A DNA stretch of 64,000 nucleotides from Hermatobates lingyangjiaoensis (GCA_026182355.1 JAPFBL010000596.1:105356-169355); one strand, 5' to 3'. Shown: positions 42,966 through 54,845, counted from the stretch's first letter. The notes: generated by a model not told the origin, from the letters alone. Made by a program: numbers and translations.

Positions 42966-43560
42966 TAAGAACTTTTTGAATCGTAAACAGAAAAACATTT
43001 CAAATTATTCCCTATTAGTTGACATTCATTTCTATGTCTTCAGGGATCATTTATGTTTAATGTTTAAACCTAAAAATAAACTACGGTTCAATTTAACTAA
43101 TATTTATTAATTATTAAATTAGTTTAATATGAAAAAAGAACTTTCATATTTCCCTCCATAATTCGGGAAGTAGTTTAATTCTTCAGAAATACTCTTAGGC
43201 TAACTTTTGTTTATTTAGTTTCTTTTTTTTGGTCAAATATGAAAAGTGATTTTCTTCGAATTTCGTTCTATAAAATGGTTTATTACATTGAATTAATCCT
43301 TAAATTAAGATAGTTTTCTTATTTTCATAAATAAGTTCTTGCTAAAATAGAACAAACCTTTTGAAACTCTAAAAAGAATGTGCAGTTAGTAGATATGTAC
43401 TTATTTCTTATGTCTTATAGGTTGTTATGGATACATAAATGTAAATAGAAACATAACTCTACTATAAAAAAAAGTTACCAGAAGGTTCTGAAGTGTTATG
43501 GTTGCTTGCCATTTAAGATAAAAAAAAAACAGAAGGAAAAATAGTGATATATCTATATAA
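42966..43560. other. MSL1 intron 1, no gene or repeat recognised
   Basis: AT-rich with no inverted repeats or supported ORFs. Confidence 0.5.
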
Positions 43561-43564
43561 ATGC

Positions 43565-43830
43565 TAATAAAAAAGTGATTCCACGAACTAAATTCACAGA
43601 AAGAACACATATGACAGATATCAAAAAGTTACTACTATATTTCGGCAAACTATCTGGTCATCAGACAGTAAGATGTGAATCATTCAAAAACAAGTGACGA
43701 CTCATTTGGTTGTCTTCGGAGCTATCACATCTTTGTATCTAATGACGAAGCAATCGAAATTAGTAGTGAGTTTTTCATCTCTTTTATATATGTTCTTTCT
43801 GTGAATTTAGTTTATATATATATACAATTG
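43565..43830. repeat. PLE-type foldback in MSL1 intron 1
   Basis: Antisense arm 43570-43690 contains CUGAUGA on the - strand; the sense arm 43720-43815 has a decayed core. Ends in a short (TA)n. Confidence 0.6.
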
Positions 43831-44207
43831 AATACTGGAACTAATAACCAATGAGTCTCGATGCAGGTTATATCAGTTAGTTCTTTAAATCTTCACAGAT
43901 TTTTTGTTGGATATTATAGTATTTTTATATATTGTAGAATCACGTTAAAGCTTTCAGGTTATCTCTCTCTGATTGCACTAATATGTTTCTTAAAATAATT
44001 GCAATCTTTTAAATAAAGGTTGATACTGGGTAGAATAGCGTTATTGCAAATAATACTTTATTTAATAGACTAATTTATTGAAGTTACTTCACGTTTTTTT
44101 TTATTTAGTCATTCATTTATAATGATATATTTTTGAACAAGGTATAATTATAAATGATGATTTGTAATATGTAGCTAATTTCTGTTTCTTTTTTTATGTA
44201 ATCCTAG

Positions 44208-44436
44208 CTAAGCATGCGTTTAGTTCGTATGGATCGAAGAGTTAATCTTCAAAGAAGAGATCCAGAAATTATTCTCGGTGGAAGATATTCAGATATCAGA
44301 GATGGGATTAGTTCAGAAGAATGTGAAACTAGAAGACGTGGCAGAAGATTAAGTTCAGATAGCAGTGCAACAACAATAAGCAAAAAATCAATTCAACATA
44401 GTTTGAGAAAACGAAACGAGAAGAAGAAAAATAAAG
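44208..44436 (+). CDS. MSL1: MSL1 exon 2
   Basis: A 229-nt exon, acceptor ATCCTAG and donor GTATTT, phase 0 in and phase 1 out. It encodes LSMRLVRMDRRVNLQRRDPE, IILGGRYSDIRDGISSEECE and then a strongly basic end, TRRRGRRLSSDSSATT...RKRNEKKKNKG. The basic stretch looks like a nuclear localisation or nucleic-acid-binding segment; in MSL1 the linker between coiled coil and PEHE is generally basic and disordered. There is no recognised domain. The call depends on exon phase and on the absence of other candidates. Confidence 0.8.
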
Positions 44437-44479
44437 GTATTTATGTTAACAGTTCTGATATATCATTTTACAGATAAAT

Positions 44480-45010
44480 AAAACATATTTATTAAATTAA
44501 GATGCTTTTATTTGACTATTTATTTAAAATGATGAATTACTTAGAAATAATAATTCCAGTTTCATTTTGTTTTTGATGTTATTTCTTTAAATAAGAAAGA
44601 TCATTGTTTAACTAAAGTACATTTTCGTTATTCATTCTCTTTTGCAAATACAAAATAAAGATAATATGGATTCTTCAAGAAAGAGTTATGTTAAAATTTG
44701 TTTTTTTATTTCTTAATAAACTCGCCTTATAAGTTTTTAAAACAGACTACCTATAAACCATATATGTTTTCTGGAATTATATGAACCAGGCAACGTTATC
44801 ATGTATGTTTTATTTGTATATTTGATTCATTGTTATGAATATAAATTTTAAAGCAAAATATTGAGATTAAAACACTTTTTCTTAATAGAGGTTTGGTTCG
44901 TTGTTAAAAGAACACCTTTAAATCGTTAAAAGACGTCTTCAGGGCTGTATCAATACAAATTAACTACAATTACATGAAAACATAAGTTACATTGTTTAAT
45001 CTATAAGATA
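44480..45010. other. MSL1 intron 2, largely unique
   Basis: A decayed antisense hammerhead-like block (ACGTCTTCAGGGC) lies near 44933. Otherwise nothing is recognised. Confidence 0.45.
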
Positions 45011-45179
45011 AATTATTAATGTATCTCCATAAAAAAATGTTACAGCAGAAAAATTTTTGCTTTGTTTGTTGGGTGATTTTCTTTTTTTCGTTCGAAAAGT
45101 TTAGGGTTTCCTTTCCTTGGGTTCTCCTGTATGTGCCTAAATTTATCTTTTTAATTTTTGGTTTTATAGTATGCTACCC

Positions 45180-46095
45180 TACTATTGTTGGGATGATTTC
45201 TAAATCTTTTCCGATTTCGATACCAAGTAGCATTCCAATTGCTCCTTAGGTTCTACCTGTATGCTCAGCAACTAAAATCTTAATTAATTTTGGTGCTATT
45301 ATAGTATGCTACCTACTAGTGTTGGGATGATTTTAAATTTTTCTATTCGATACCAAGTAGCATTCCAATTGCCCCTTGGTTCTCCTGTATGCTTGCAATA
45401 AACATCTTAATTAATTTTTGGTGTATTATAGTTGTACTCTAGTGTTGGGATGATTTATAAATCTTTTCTGATTCAGATACCAAGTAGCATTCCAATTGCC
45501 CCTTAGGTTCTACCTGTATGCTCAGCAACTAAACTATCTTAATTAATTTTGGTGCTATTATAGTATGCTACCTACTAGTGTTGGGATGATTTATAAATCT
45601 TTTCTGATTCAGATACCAAGTAGCATTCCAAATGCCCTTAGGTTCCCTGTTTGCTAGCAACTAAACTATCTTAATTAATTTTGTGCTATTTGTTGATTAC
45701 TAGTTTGGGATGATTTTAAATCTTTTCCGATTCCTATACCAAGTAGCATTCCAATTGCTCCTTAGGTTCTACCTGTATATGCGTAGCAACTAAACTATCT
45801 TAATTAATTTTGGTGCTATTATAGTATGCTACCTACTAGTGTTGGGATGATTTCTAAATCTTTTTCGATTCTGATACCAAGTAGCATTCCAATTGCTCCT
45901 TAGGTTCTACCTGTATGCTTAGCAACTAAACTATCTTAATTATTTGTTGTGCTATTATAGTTTGCTACCTACTAGTGTTGGTATGATTATTAAATCTTTT
46001 CCGATTCTGATACCAAGTAGCATTCCAATTGCTCCTTAGGTTCTACCTGTGTATGCTCAGCAACTAAACTATCTTAATTAATTTTTGTGCTTACC
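45180..46095. repeat. ~135-bp tandem satellite, 7 copies
   Basis: 'caagtagcattcca' recurs at about 45223, 45353, 45481, 45617, 45739, 45878 and 46017, spacing 122-139 bp. Units differ mainly by single-base losses. Confidence 0.93.
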
Positions 46096-46314
46096 TTATT
46101 TGTTATATATGTAACGAATTGCAGGTAAATTATAAATGCAACTAGATACAGTTAAACAAAACTATGAATAGTAGTAGCCAGAATGTTTTAGGGAATGACT
46201 ATCAATATCAATTTAAATAAATTTTCTCTATAAACTTCAAGAAAAATGTGAGTAAGTTAGAATAACCATCACAAAAATAATAATAATACACTTTTTCGAT
46301 GAAAATACCATCCG

Positions 46315-46570
46315 AAATGGAGAAATATAGTTCAATGTACATAAAGAAACATAGAGAAATTAAAAGCACACTCTGACAGTTCTCATTTTCGGTTGAACCG
46401 TCTTCAGGAGAGATAAGAGAGGGAAACCAAGCTCACTGGTACAGAGACGGTTGGAGACCGTCGAATGGAAGGTTCAACCGAATATTAGTGACTGTAAGTG
46501 TGTGCTTTTAATTTTCTATGTTTCTTTATGTACATTGAACTATAAATAATAATAATAATAATAATAATAA
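46315..46570. repeat. PLE foldback (AATT/A family) and (TAA)n
   Basis: Arms 46330-46445 and 46455-46540. The sense arm has decayed (AATATTAG in place of AAATTAG). Followed by a short TAA microsatellite. Confidence 0.7.
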
Positions 46571-46833
46571 TATGTATACTACATTATATTACGTTCTTAA
46601 CTGGGTTAATACTCACACCTTTGGCTAGTTGTTCAACTTCATTAATATTCAAGGTATTGTGCAATTCTATTTAAACATATTTCCACTTTATGACATTAAA
46701 AGTAGGTTTTCATTAAATTTAATGTTTTTAATGATATAAAAAAGATACAGTTCAATTATTTAGCCCCTTTTTTTAATCAACTGAAGTAAACGTAATACAT
46801 TGTGCAACTAATAACTACCAATTATTGTAGGGT

Positions 46834-47690
46834 AAAAAGTTAAAGAAATGGTCTCCACATATAAAAATTTAATGGTATAAACAACGCGTTTCGAACACGT
46901 AGTGTTCTTCCTCAGGCACTAACTAAAAAATGCAATGACACCAGAGAGTTATCTATAGTATACAGCAGTGTTTCCCAAAGTGGGCGGTGCTTTGATATCG
47001 GGGGGCTGTAATGAAAAAAAAAAGAACAGGGATTCTATTTTCATAAATTGAAATTGGTCATGCAATATAATTTCTAAATTTAAGTGAAAACACGACTTGT
47101 AAACTTCTAGGAAACAGTTTCTTAAAATTATTTGTTTTGATAATTCATTTTTATGTTAAAAGTATATTCTCACCTAAGTTTCTTTTATTGTGTATTAATT
47201 TTTTTGCATAAATATGCTATGAAACAATACATCTATAGGATTCTAAATAAATATTCGATTAGTAATTATTTTAATTTAATTATTAAAATGTTACTCATTT
47301 GGTTATTTAGTCTAGGAATCTGATTAGTATTCAAGGGTGTTGAGTTATAGGTTTATGGACCCAAGTCACTCGAAAAAGTTTAGGAAACACTGGTATACAG
47401 TAAATATAGTACAAAATAAAAATAAAATAAAATAAGGAAGAGAATACGAACCTAATTATTTTTATTTATTTTGTACTATATTTACTGTATACTATAGATA
47501 ACTCTCTGTTGTCATTGTATTTTTTAGTTCATGCCTGAGGAAGAACACTATGTGTTCGAAACGCGTTGTTTATAATATTAAATTTTTATATGTGGAGACC
47601 ATTTCATTAGATTTTTACCCTACAATGAGTAAATACCACATAATAACTGATTGCACTAAATTAGACTTAAATAATTGGTCGAATTCACAA
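46834..47690. repeat. large PLE palindrome split by a hAT
   Basis: Left arm about 46840-46965, interrupted by a hAT element, continues 47393-47430; right arm 47440-47665. Sense core: CUGAGGA (47535-47541), extra A, GAACAC-UAU-GUGUUC (47543-47557), GAA, ACGCGU (47561-47566), U. The antisense arm has the matching block near 46885-46920. Confidence 0.82.
46966..47392. mobile_element. hAT-type element in the palindrome arm
   Basis: Ends CAGTGTTTCCCAAAG and TTTAGGAAACACTG with exact 8-bp target duplication GTATACAG (46958-46965, 47393-47400). Same family as 14329-14755, in the opposite orientation. Confidence 0.9.
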
Positions 47691-48109
47691 ACTATATATG
47701 TATGTCCTATGTATGTGTCGGAATAAGCAAACTCAATGTGATTATCTTTGAAGTAATTAATTAACTTCTTGTACATCATATTAAATATGTCATAAAAAGT
47801 TCTAGGATGTTTTTATTATAAATTTTTGACAGTACTAATCTCATTTCAAACAAATAGAATATTGTTATAACAGTTTAAATAACCTTTTACATTTATTTGT
47901 GGCTTTTGAATGTTTTCTTACACCAAATTTGATATTAGTTTTTGTTTTTTAAGATCTCATTGTCATTTATATGCAATTAATTCCATTGATGAAATTGCAA
48001 CTATAGGTTAATTAATAGTAATAGTTATAAATTAGTTTTTAAAGTCATGCTAATTAGAGACATAATTACCATAAAGTCATATTTATGGTTACATTCAATG
48101 ATCAAACCA

Positions 48110-48700
48110 CAATATATTGGTTAAACTGTTAAATCATTAAAGACACGTGTAAAACAACACCAATATAACGTAAGTAGACAGGAAAAAAGTAGTGCCTTAT
48201 TCTTGCATATAAAAAATGAAAATCATCATATTGATTGGACAGGAGCTAAATTTATTACCTATGAAAAATCAATGTTGTTAAGAAATATTATTGAATCGTC
48301 TCTAATTAAATTTAATAAATCAAATATTATAAACATTAGTAACGGTCTCTTCAAACTTGATACTTTCGTCACGAGGGCAATAGCCTCTTCAAAGAGGGTT
48401 GACAGCTAGCGGATAGTTTTTTACTTTTTCTTACTGTACTCCTTTGTTTCCCCAAACATCCCTTTCTGGACATTAGTCCTTTCCTTTTGCTTTCACCCTT
48501 TTAAAATACCACTCTTCCCTCCCACTCTTCTCAACCCCTCACCAGATGTTTTCTGGATCTAGTGTTTCAGTTGGGTATTTTGACTCTGACGAAGACCACT
48601 TGTTACGGTTGAAAGATCATAGTCTTGTTTGCCCATTTCATATTGTGGTTTGATCATTTATTGTTATTTCACGTGTTCATGTTAAATCTTTATATATATA
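48110..48700 (+). pseudogene. Penelope-like element 3' part: end of GIY-YIG domain plus terminus
   Basis: Bases 48183-48409 encode KSSALFLHIKNENHHIDWTG, AKFITYEKSMLLRNIIESSL and IKFNKSNIINISNGLFKLDT to a TAG stop. This is the C-terminal part of a PLE GIY-YIG endonuclease (pattern ALF.H....NHXIXW..A and then L.R..IES). About 175 nt later comes the element end with CUGACGA (48586-48592), a GACC..GGUU helix II and GAA. An antisense copy of the same region is at 54240-54740, so this is the family that owns the AGATCT-type termini. Confidence 0.82.
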
Positions 48701-48764
48701 TAATATATAAACGAAATATATATATATAAACGAAGAAAGGAAGAAGATGACAGAAATAATGACT

Positions 48765-49275
48765 ATATATATACTCTAATTTTGGGTCTCCAACCGTCTC
48801 TGTATCAGTGCGCTTGGTTTCCCTCTCTTATCTCTCCCGAAGACGGTTCAAACCGAAAATTAGAGACTGTAAGTGTGTTCTTCTGATTTCTCTATGTTTC
48901 TTTGTCTATATTGAACTATATATATATATATATATATAACAGATTCAATAATATATCGACCGTTTGATAGAATAGGTGTGTTCTCTAATCGGGGTTCGGT
49001 CAATTTTCCAGGATAAAAAATCAAACTCGTTGCCAACGTTTCGGTTTTATTTAAAACCTTATATAGGCAGAAGTAAGAATTTTTTAACTAAGAAAATGAA
49101 ATTTACATTATTTAAAGGAACAACAATATAAATTTCATTTTCTTAGTTAAAAAATTCTTACTTCTGCCTATGAAAAAGGTTTTAAATAAAACCGAAACGT
49201 TGGCAACGAGAGTTTGATTTTTTATCCTGGAAAATTGACCGAACCCCAATTAGAGAACACACCTATATATATCTA
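48765..49275. repeat. PLE sense terminus and ACGTT-type foldback
   Basis: Sense AATT/A-type arm 48785-48920 with an in-register core (UCUC, CCGAAGA, C, GGUU-CA-AACC, GAA, AAUU, A, GAGA at about 48831-48876), (TA)n, then inverted arms 48945-49070 and 49135-49265. Confidence 0.75.
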
Positions 49276-49381
49276 TAAATAAGTTATACTCGAGTCGATT
49301 TAAAAATTTAATGATTATAGTTAAATAGTATATTCATTTACTTTTATATATTTTGTTATTTCTTTTCTTTCTTTTTTTTAG

Positions 49382-49506
49382 ATTCCATCGATAATTTATC
49401 AAAAAATAAAATCTTCACACAAGATCTTTATTATACTTCGGTGGGGGATCAAGAGTGCAGATGGGGTTTAGAACCTGCCCAGGCGAAACCTTCATCACAA
49501 TTAGAG
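49382..49506 (+). CDS. MSL1: MSL1 exon 3
   Basis: A 125-nt exon with acceptor CTTTTTTTTAG and donor GTAATA; G + AT gives Asp, and the end is phase 0. It encodes DSIDNLSKNKIFTQDLYYTS and VGDQECRWGLEPAQAKPSSQ then LE, which joins directly to VPSWR of the PEHE domain (human EIEVPSWR). The last ~80 nt and the donor belong to a 109-bp tandem repeat, so three more copies of this exon end and donor follow within 330 bp. Confidence 0.85.
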
Positions 49507-49866
49507 GTAATAATCGATTTAGTACTATCGAGATCTTTATTATACTACGGTGGGGGATCAAGAGTGCAGATGGGGTTTAGAACCTGCCCAGGCGAAACCT
49601 TCATCACAATTAGAGGTAATAATCGATTTAGTACTATCGAGATCTTTATTATACTACGGTGGGGGATCAAGAGTGCAGATGGGGTTTAGAACCTGCCCAG
49701 GCGAAACCTTCATCACAATTAGAGGTAATAATCGATTTAGTACTATCGAGATCTTTATTATACTTCGGTGGGGGATCAAGAGTGCAGATGGGGTTTAGAA
49801 CCTGCCCAGGCGATACCTTCATCACAATTAGAGGTAATAATCGATTTAGTACTATCGAGATCTTTA
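49426..49866 (+). repeat. 109-bp tandem repeat, 4 copies, across the exon 3 donor
   Basis: 'ggtgggggatcaagagtgcag' recurs at about 49440, 49549, 49658 and 49767. Copies are almost identical (ACTACGG versus ACTTCGG, one GAAACC/GATACC difference). Each includes the coding end and a GAG|GTAATA donor. Because 109 is 3 x 36 + 1, each copy puts the repeat in a new frame. Confidence 0.95.
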
Positions 49867-50249
49867 CCTTACATGGATAGTATATTATATATAGTATAAA
49901 TACATTTAGATGTATAAGATGAAATTTTTTTTTTATTTCACTAATTTTAAAATTGGGTATATCTATTTATTCTCATTTATAAACATTTTAATTAATAAAT
50001 GTTTAATTAATTAATTAATAAAAAAAAACAGTTTGTTTTCTGTTGGTTGGTATCCGTGGATGTATTTGTCTTACTTTACTTATGTCGTTAATAAATTGTT
50101 TTTTTAGCCTTGAAAATGCCAAACAACTTTTGGTAAAACGTCGGCTTATAATCAGGAATTGCATGTTTATGACTAAAATCCTCAAGAACCACTACTGTGG
50201 ATTTGAAATATCAGTGGTCGAGAAGCTATATCGATATAAATATCAATGA

Positions 50250-50490
50250 TCAAACCACAATAAGAAATGGGAAAACAAGACTTAAGATCTTTCAACCGTA
50301 ACAAGCGGTCTTCATCAGAGTCAAAAACCCAACTGGAAGACTAAGATCTTCCAACCGTAACAAGCGATCTTCGTCAGAAAAAGCGGTTTCTGACGAAGAC
50401 TGCTTGTTACGTTTGAAAGATCTTAGTCTTCTATCTTATTGTAGTTTCATCATTGATTGTTATTTCATGTGTTTATGTGAAATCATTTTA
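50250..50490. repeat. PLE foldback (AGATCT/U family)
   Basis: Two antisense cores (50255-50325, 50340-50385) followed by one sense arm (50385-50490). Confidence 0.7.
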
Positions 50491-50506
50491 TCAATATAAA
50501 TAAATA

Positions 50507-51085
50507 CAGGTGTCCATAAAGTCCATGTGAAGGTTAAAAAAATTATAACTTTATTCGTATTTACGATAGAAATAATCTGTAAAAAAGATTAGAAGGAAGT
50601 AAACCTACATTTTTTAAGGTTTTATTCTAAAAATAATTTTTTAGTTTCCACAGTCCTCCATTATTAGCAATATAGAGGGTAATACGCTTTTGCAGTTTAC
50701 GGAAAACATGCGCCAAGTGATTTACAATAATCCGTAAAATCTTATTAGTTATTTTAGCTTTCAAATCTTCAAATGAACAAGATTTAGACGCATACACAGT
50801 TGCTTTCACATGCCCTCCATAAGAAAAATCTAATGGAGTCAAGTCTGGCGAACGTGGAGATGAATGAAATGGTTCACCTCTTCCGATTCATCTGTTAGGA
50901 AGTTCGTGATTTATCTGTTTGGAAGAGGTTACCACATGATGGAGGTTAAGTGGATAAAATTTCAATAAAACTTTAAAAAATATAGATTTACTTCTTTCTA
51001 ATCCTTTTTACAGATCATTTCTATCCCAGCTACAAATAAGGGTATATTTTTTTTTAAAACGCACACGGACTTTATGGGCACCCTG
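50507..51085 (-). mobile_element. Tc1/mariner-type element, internally deleted
   Basis: Terminal inverted repeats CAGGTGTCCATAAAGTCC and GGACTTTATGGGCACCCTG, flanked by TA on both sides (50505-50506, 51086-51087). On the - strand about 50880-50640 encodes SPDLTPLDFSYGGHVKATVY and then SCSFEDLKAKITNKILRIIV, the C-terminal transposase segment around the last catalytic Asp. The N-terminal part is missing, so it cannot move by itself. Confidence 0.88.
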
Positions 51086-51237
51086 TATTTGTTGTAGTTT
51101 TGATCCTTATGTGAGTTAACGGCTCCACTGGTGATGTCGCTTCTTCGTAGTGATATCAAAGTGTTTTTTTTTTGTAAATGTTTTTGAAGATATACATTTC
51201 TTTTGTATTATTTTGGTTAATGTATTTGTTTTTGTAG

Positions 51238-51362
51238 GTTCCATCGTGGAGAATTAAAATCTTTTCCAGTGTCTATACAATGGAAGGAACTGAAAATCTC
51301 TGCGATGATATCTTTTTAAGAAGACACTCAAGACTGTGTCAAGATGAAAAACGACGCAAACG
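51238..51362 (+). CDS. MSL1: MSL1 exon 4, start of PEHE domain
   Basis: Acceptor TTTTTGTAG, donor GTTTGT; phase 0 in, phase 2 out. It encodes VPSWRIKIFSSVYTMEGTEN, LCDDIFLRRHSRLCQDEKRR and K plus a split Arg. Human MSL1 has VPSWRVKSFPVCYTLEGTEN and RRHQRLELDEKRRKRWDIQRIRE, so this is the PEHE domain that recruits the acetyltransferase MOF and MSL3. Of six exons this one gives the firmest identification. Confidence 0.96.
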
Positions 51363-51539
51363 GTTTGTATATAACTTTCCACTTAATCAGTTTTGTTAAA
51401 AGAGAAAATAAAAAAAAAATGTAAGGTTATTTTAGGAATTTGCGCGTACTGCTCTATACGATCTAATTTAAAAACTTTTTTGTTTTGTTGTGTTGTGATC
51501 ATATTTTCACAGTTTTGACTGTACAGGTATACCTCGGAC

Positions 51540-52620
51540 TACGTCCTTTCGAGTTCTCCTAAGGGGTACGTGGTACTGGAGCCCTAAAATGCTATTTTGA
51601 AGACCCTTTTATCTTCTGTTGATCCGTGAGGGTAACTGAATATAATGGACCCCCCAAAATACCAATTTGTCTTGTGCAGGACCCACTTTTCTTTACTGTG
51701 GACCCCTGGGGGTAACTGAAAATCATGGACCCCCACAAAATAATATTTTCTGTCGTGGACTCACTTTTCTTTTCTGTGAATCCCTGAGAGTAACTGCATA
51801 CTATTGACCCCCCCCCCCCCCCCATATCATTTTGTCTCGTGGACCCACTTTTATCTTCTGTGGATCTCTGAAGGTAACTGCATACTATTGACCCCCCAAA
51901 ATACCATTTTGGTATTTGGGGGGGGTCTATATTTGGTATATATGGACCCCCTATGTTATGTCTCCCAAATGTATGGACCCCCCAAAAATACCATTTAGTC
52001 TCGTTGGACCCCCTTTTATCTTTTGTTGATCCCTGGATGTAACTGAAAACCATGGACCCCCGAAATATCTTTTTTCTCATGGGATCCCTTTTTTCTGAGG
52101 GTAACTGCATACTATGGACCCCCTATATTATGTCTCCCAAATGTATGGACCCCCCAAAAATACCATTTAGTCTCGTTGGACCCCCTTTTATCTTTTGTTG
52201 ATCCCTGGATGTAACTGAAAACCATGGACCCCCGAAATATCTTTTTTCTCATGGGATCCCTTTTTTCTGAGGGTAACTGCATACTATGGACCCCCTATAT
52301 TATGTCTCCCAAATGTATGGACCCCCCAAAAATACCATTTAGTCTCGTTGGACCCCCTTTTATCTTTTGTTGATCCCTGGATGTAACTGAAAACCATGGA
52401 GCCCCAAATTATGTTTTTGTCTCACGGACTCCCTTTATCATCTGTGAATTGTCTCCTTTACCACGTTATTTTTTCTGGGGATCCCTGGAGGTAACTGCAT
52501 ACTATGAACCTCCAAAATACTGTTTGGTAATGTCGACGTCGACCCTTCTGGGGGTACCATGGGCCCACCCAAAATGCTATTTTGTTTCTGGATCGCCCTT
52601 TTATCGTGGATCGTGGAGTA
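51540..52620. repeat. ~85-bp 'tggaccccc' minisatellite with ~170-bp higher-order copies
   Basis: Repeated 'ggacccccc..aaaataccattt..gtctcgtgga' and 'gggtaactgaaaaccatgga' blocks. Between about 51945 and 52400 a ~170-bp unit is repeated almost exactly. The ORFs here on both strands come from the repeat. Confidence 0.9.
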
Positions 52621-52679
52621 ACTGTTTACTATAAGTCTCTGTTAGTCATGCACACTCACTCCTTCTCACTGTTATTCTC

Positions 52680-52695
52680 AAACACTCATTATTCT

Positions 52696-52741
<46 letters not shown>

Positions 52742-52960
52742 CTCTCTCTCTCACATGTGTTGACCTATGTCACACATACACACAACACACACACTCACAA
52801 CCCGACACACTTCCGCCGCGCTCTCTCATTCACAAAATCACCCCTCTCTCTCTGTCAGTTATAATCTAACTTCCTCTCACTCTCTCTAATGACACACACT
52901 CTCACTCATAGATACACACATCACGTTTAATTTCTCACTCACACAAGCATTGCGTGGTTT
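52680..52960. repeat. (TC)n and (CA)n microsatellites
   Basis: A run of about 40 bp of TC at 52698-52738, then interrupted TC/CA to 52950. Confidence 0.95.
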
Positions 52961-52991
52961 AATTGTTACTGTTTTTTTTTTGTTTTCACAG

Positions 52992-53189
52992 ATGGGACGT
53001 TCAGCGTATCAGAGAAATGCGTCACAATGAAAAACTACGACAAAGGGAGAGAGCCCGCGAAGAAGAGCCAGATAAAAGCGAAATGCTTGAGTCATTGTGG
53101 CCACGACCAAAAAGGCAGACTCAGCTGATAGTACAGGAAACAGTACCTGTTAGCGCGCTGGGTATCACCTTGCCCAATGTCCCAGTCAG
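52992..53189 (+). CDS. MSL1: MSL1 exon 5, PEHE domain continued
   Basis: A 198-nt exon, acceptor TTTTCACAG and donor GTATGC. It completes Arg and encodes WDVQRIREMRHNEKLRQRER, AREEEPDKSEMLESLWPRPK and RQTQLIVQETVPVSALGITL then PNVPV. The WD.QRIRE start and the later 'VPVSALG..LP' match the human PEHE sequence (WDIQRIREQRILQRL; LPVVAFGRPLP). The basic helix binds nucleic acid/MOF in the known complexes. Confidence 0.95.
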
Positions 53190-53229
53190 GTATGCCTACC
53201 AACTAGTCAGTCTTGCCTTCTAGACATCA

Positions 53230-53945
53230 AAACAGAGAAAAATACCCTAGAATAATATAATTCCTTTGTTTTGCCTTACCATTATAGTTATCCTTTTTAG
53301 TTGCAGTGTTGCCAACATTGGGATAAAATAATCAATTTTTATTAAAAAAAATTTTAATGATAATTCATCATCTCCATATGCCCTTTCCAAAGGCATAATT
53401 ATTAGTTATCCTTTCTAGATAACAGTGTTGCCAACAAAAATAACTTAGCATAATATAATTCCATTCTTTTTCCTCTCATAGGCGTAGCATTATAAATATC
53501 TTTTCAAGTTCAGTGTTGTCATCAAAAATAATGTAGCATAATATAATTCCTTTCTTTTGCATTTCAAAGGTATAGCATTATAGTTATCATTATTTACAGT
53601 GTTGCCAACATTAAGATAACAAATAATTTTTCCCCCTTTTCAAAGGCATAATTATTAGCTATCCTTTATCGTTATAGTGTTACAAACAAAAAAAATTTAG
53701 CATAATATAATTCCTTTCTTTTTCCTTTCATAGGTGTGGCATTATAAATATTCTTTCTAGTTACAGTTTTGCCAACAAAAATACACTAGAATAGTATAAT
53801 TCCTTTGTTTTGACTTAGCATTATAGTTATCCTATTTAGTTACAGTGTGGCCAACATTGATATAAAATAATTAGTTTTTTCTCTTTTTCAAAGGCATAGT
53901 TATTAGTTATCTTTTTTTTTTGTTACAAAACAAACTCTGTGTTAA
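53230..53945. repeat. ~120-bp diverged tandem repeat in MSL1 intron 5
   Basis: Blocks 'cagtgttgccaaca', 'gcataatataattcctttctttt' and 'ggcataattattagttatccttt' recur about six times with indels. Confidence 0.85.
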
Positions 53946-54234
53946 AATTCCTAATAATTCTGTTTTATGTGTTATTCACTTGAGGAAAATATGACAATTA
54001 TAATCTTTTATTTTTGAATTTTTTTTTTAAAAATACACATTGCAGTAATATTACTTTTTTAATTGTTTTTTTAAAACATACATACTATTTATTTAAAAAA
54101 AGGCATATGAAAATATTTATATTATGATTGTATGAAATCATTGGAGTCTGGGGGTTCCCGGGAAAGTTATACTGGAACCAAAAAGGGTTCCGCTTCGAAA
54201 AAAGTTTGAAAAACTCTGTTCTATACTATGGTAT

Positions 54235-54845
54235 AAAAAGATTTCACATAAACACGTGAAATAACAATCAATGATCAAACCACAATAAGAAATGGGAAAA
54301 AAAGACTAAGTTCTTTCAACCGTAACAAGCGGTCTTCGTCAGAGTCAAAAACCCAACTGAAAGACTAGATGCAGAGAACATCTGGTGAGGGGTTGAGAAG
54401 AGTGGGAGGGAAGAGTGGTATTTTAAAAGGGTGAAAGCGCAGGAAAGGACTAATGTCCAGAAAGGGATGTTTGGGGAAACAAAGGAATACAGTAAGAAAA
54501 AGTAAAAAAAACTATCCGCTAGCTGTCAACCCTCTTAGAAGAGGCTATTGCCCTCGTAACGAAAGTATCAAGTTTGAAGAGACCGTTACTAATGTTTATA
54601 ATATTTGATCTATTAAATTTAATTAGAGACGATTCAATAATATTTCTTAACAACATTTATATTTCATAGGTAATAAATTTAGCTCCTGTCCAAATCAATA
54701 TGATGATTTTCATTTTTTATATGCAAGAATAAGGCACTTATTCCCAACGTTGGGTTTTTTGTCTCTGACGAAGACCGCTTGTTACAGTTGAAAGATCTTA
54801 GTCTTTGTTTTCCCGTTTCTTATTGTGGTTTGATCATTGATACTA
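54235..54845 (-). pseudogene. Penelope-like element 3' part, antisense copy, with inverted terminus
   Basis: The - strand from about 54737 to a stop at 54519-54521 repeats the GIY-YIG tail seen at 48183-48409 with a few differences. The terminus at 54240-54365 (- strand) carries the AGATCT-type block, and 54740-54840 is a sense copy of the same terminus, giving an inverted pair around the ORF fragment. Confidence 0.8.

Noticed and set aside
49441..49880. Three ORFs starting MGDQECRWGLEPAQAKPSSQ
   Set aside because: Shadows of the 109-bp tandem repeat; only the first copy is joined to a proper acceptor as MSL1 exon 3.
51592..52110. 172-codon - strand ORF
   Set aside because: Translation of the 'tggaccccc' minisatellite.
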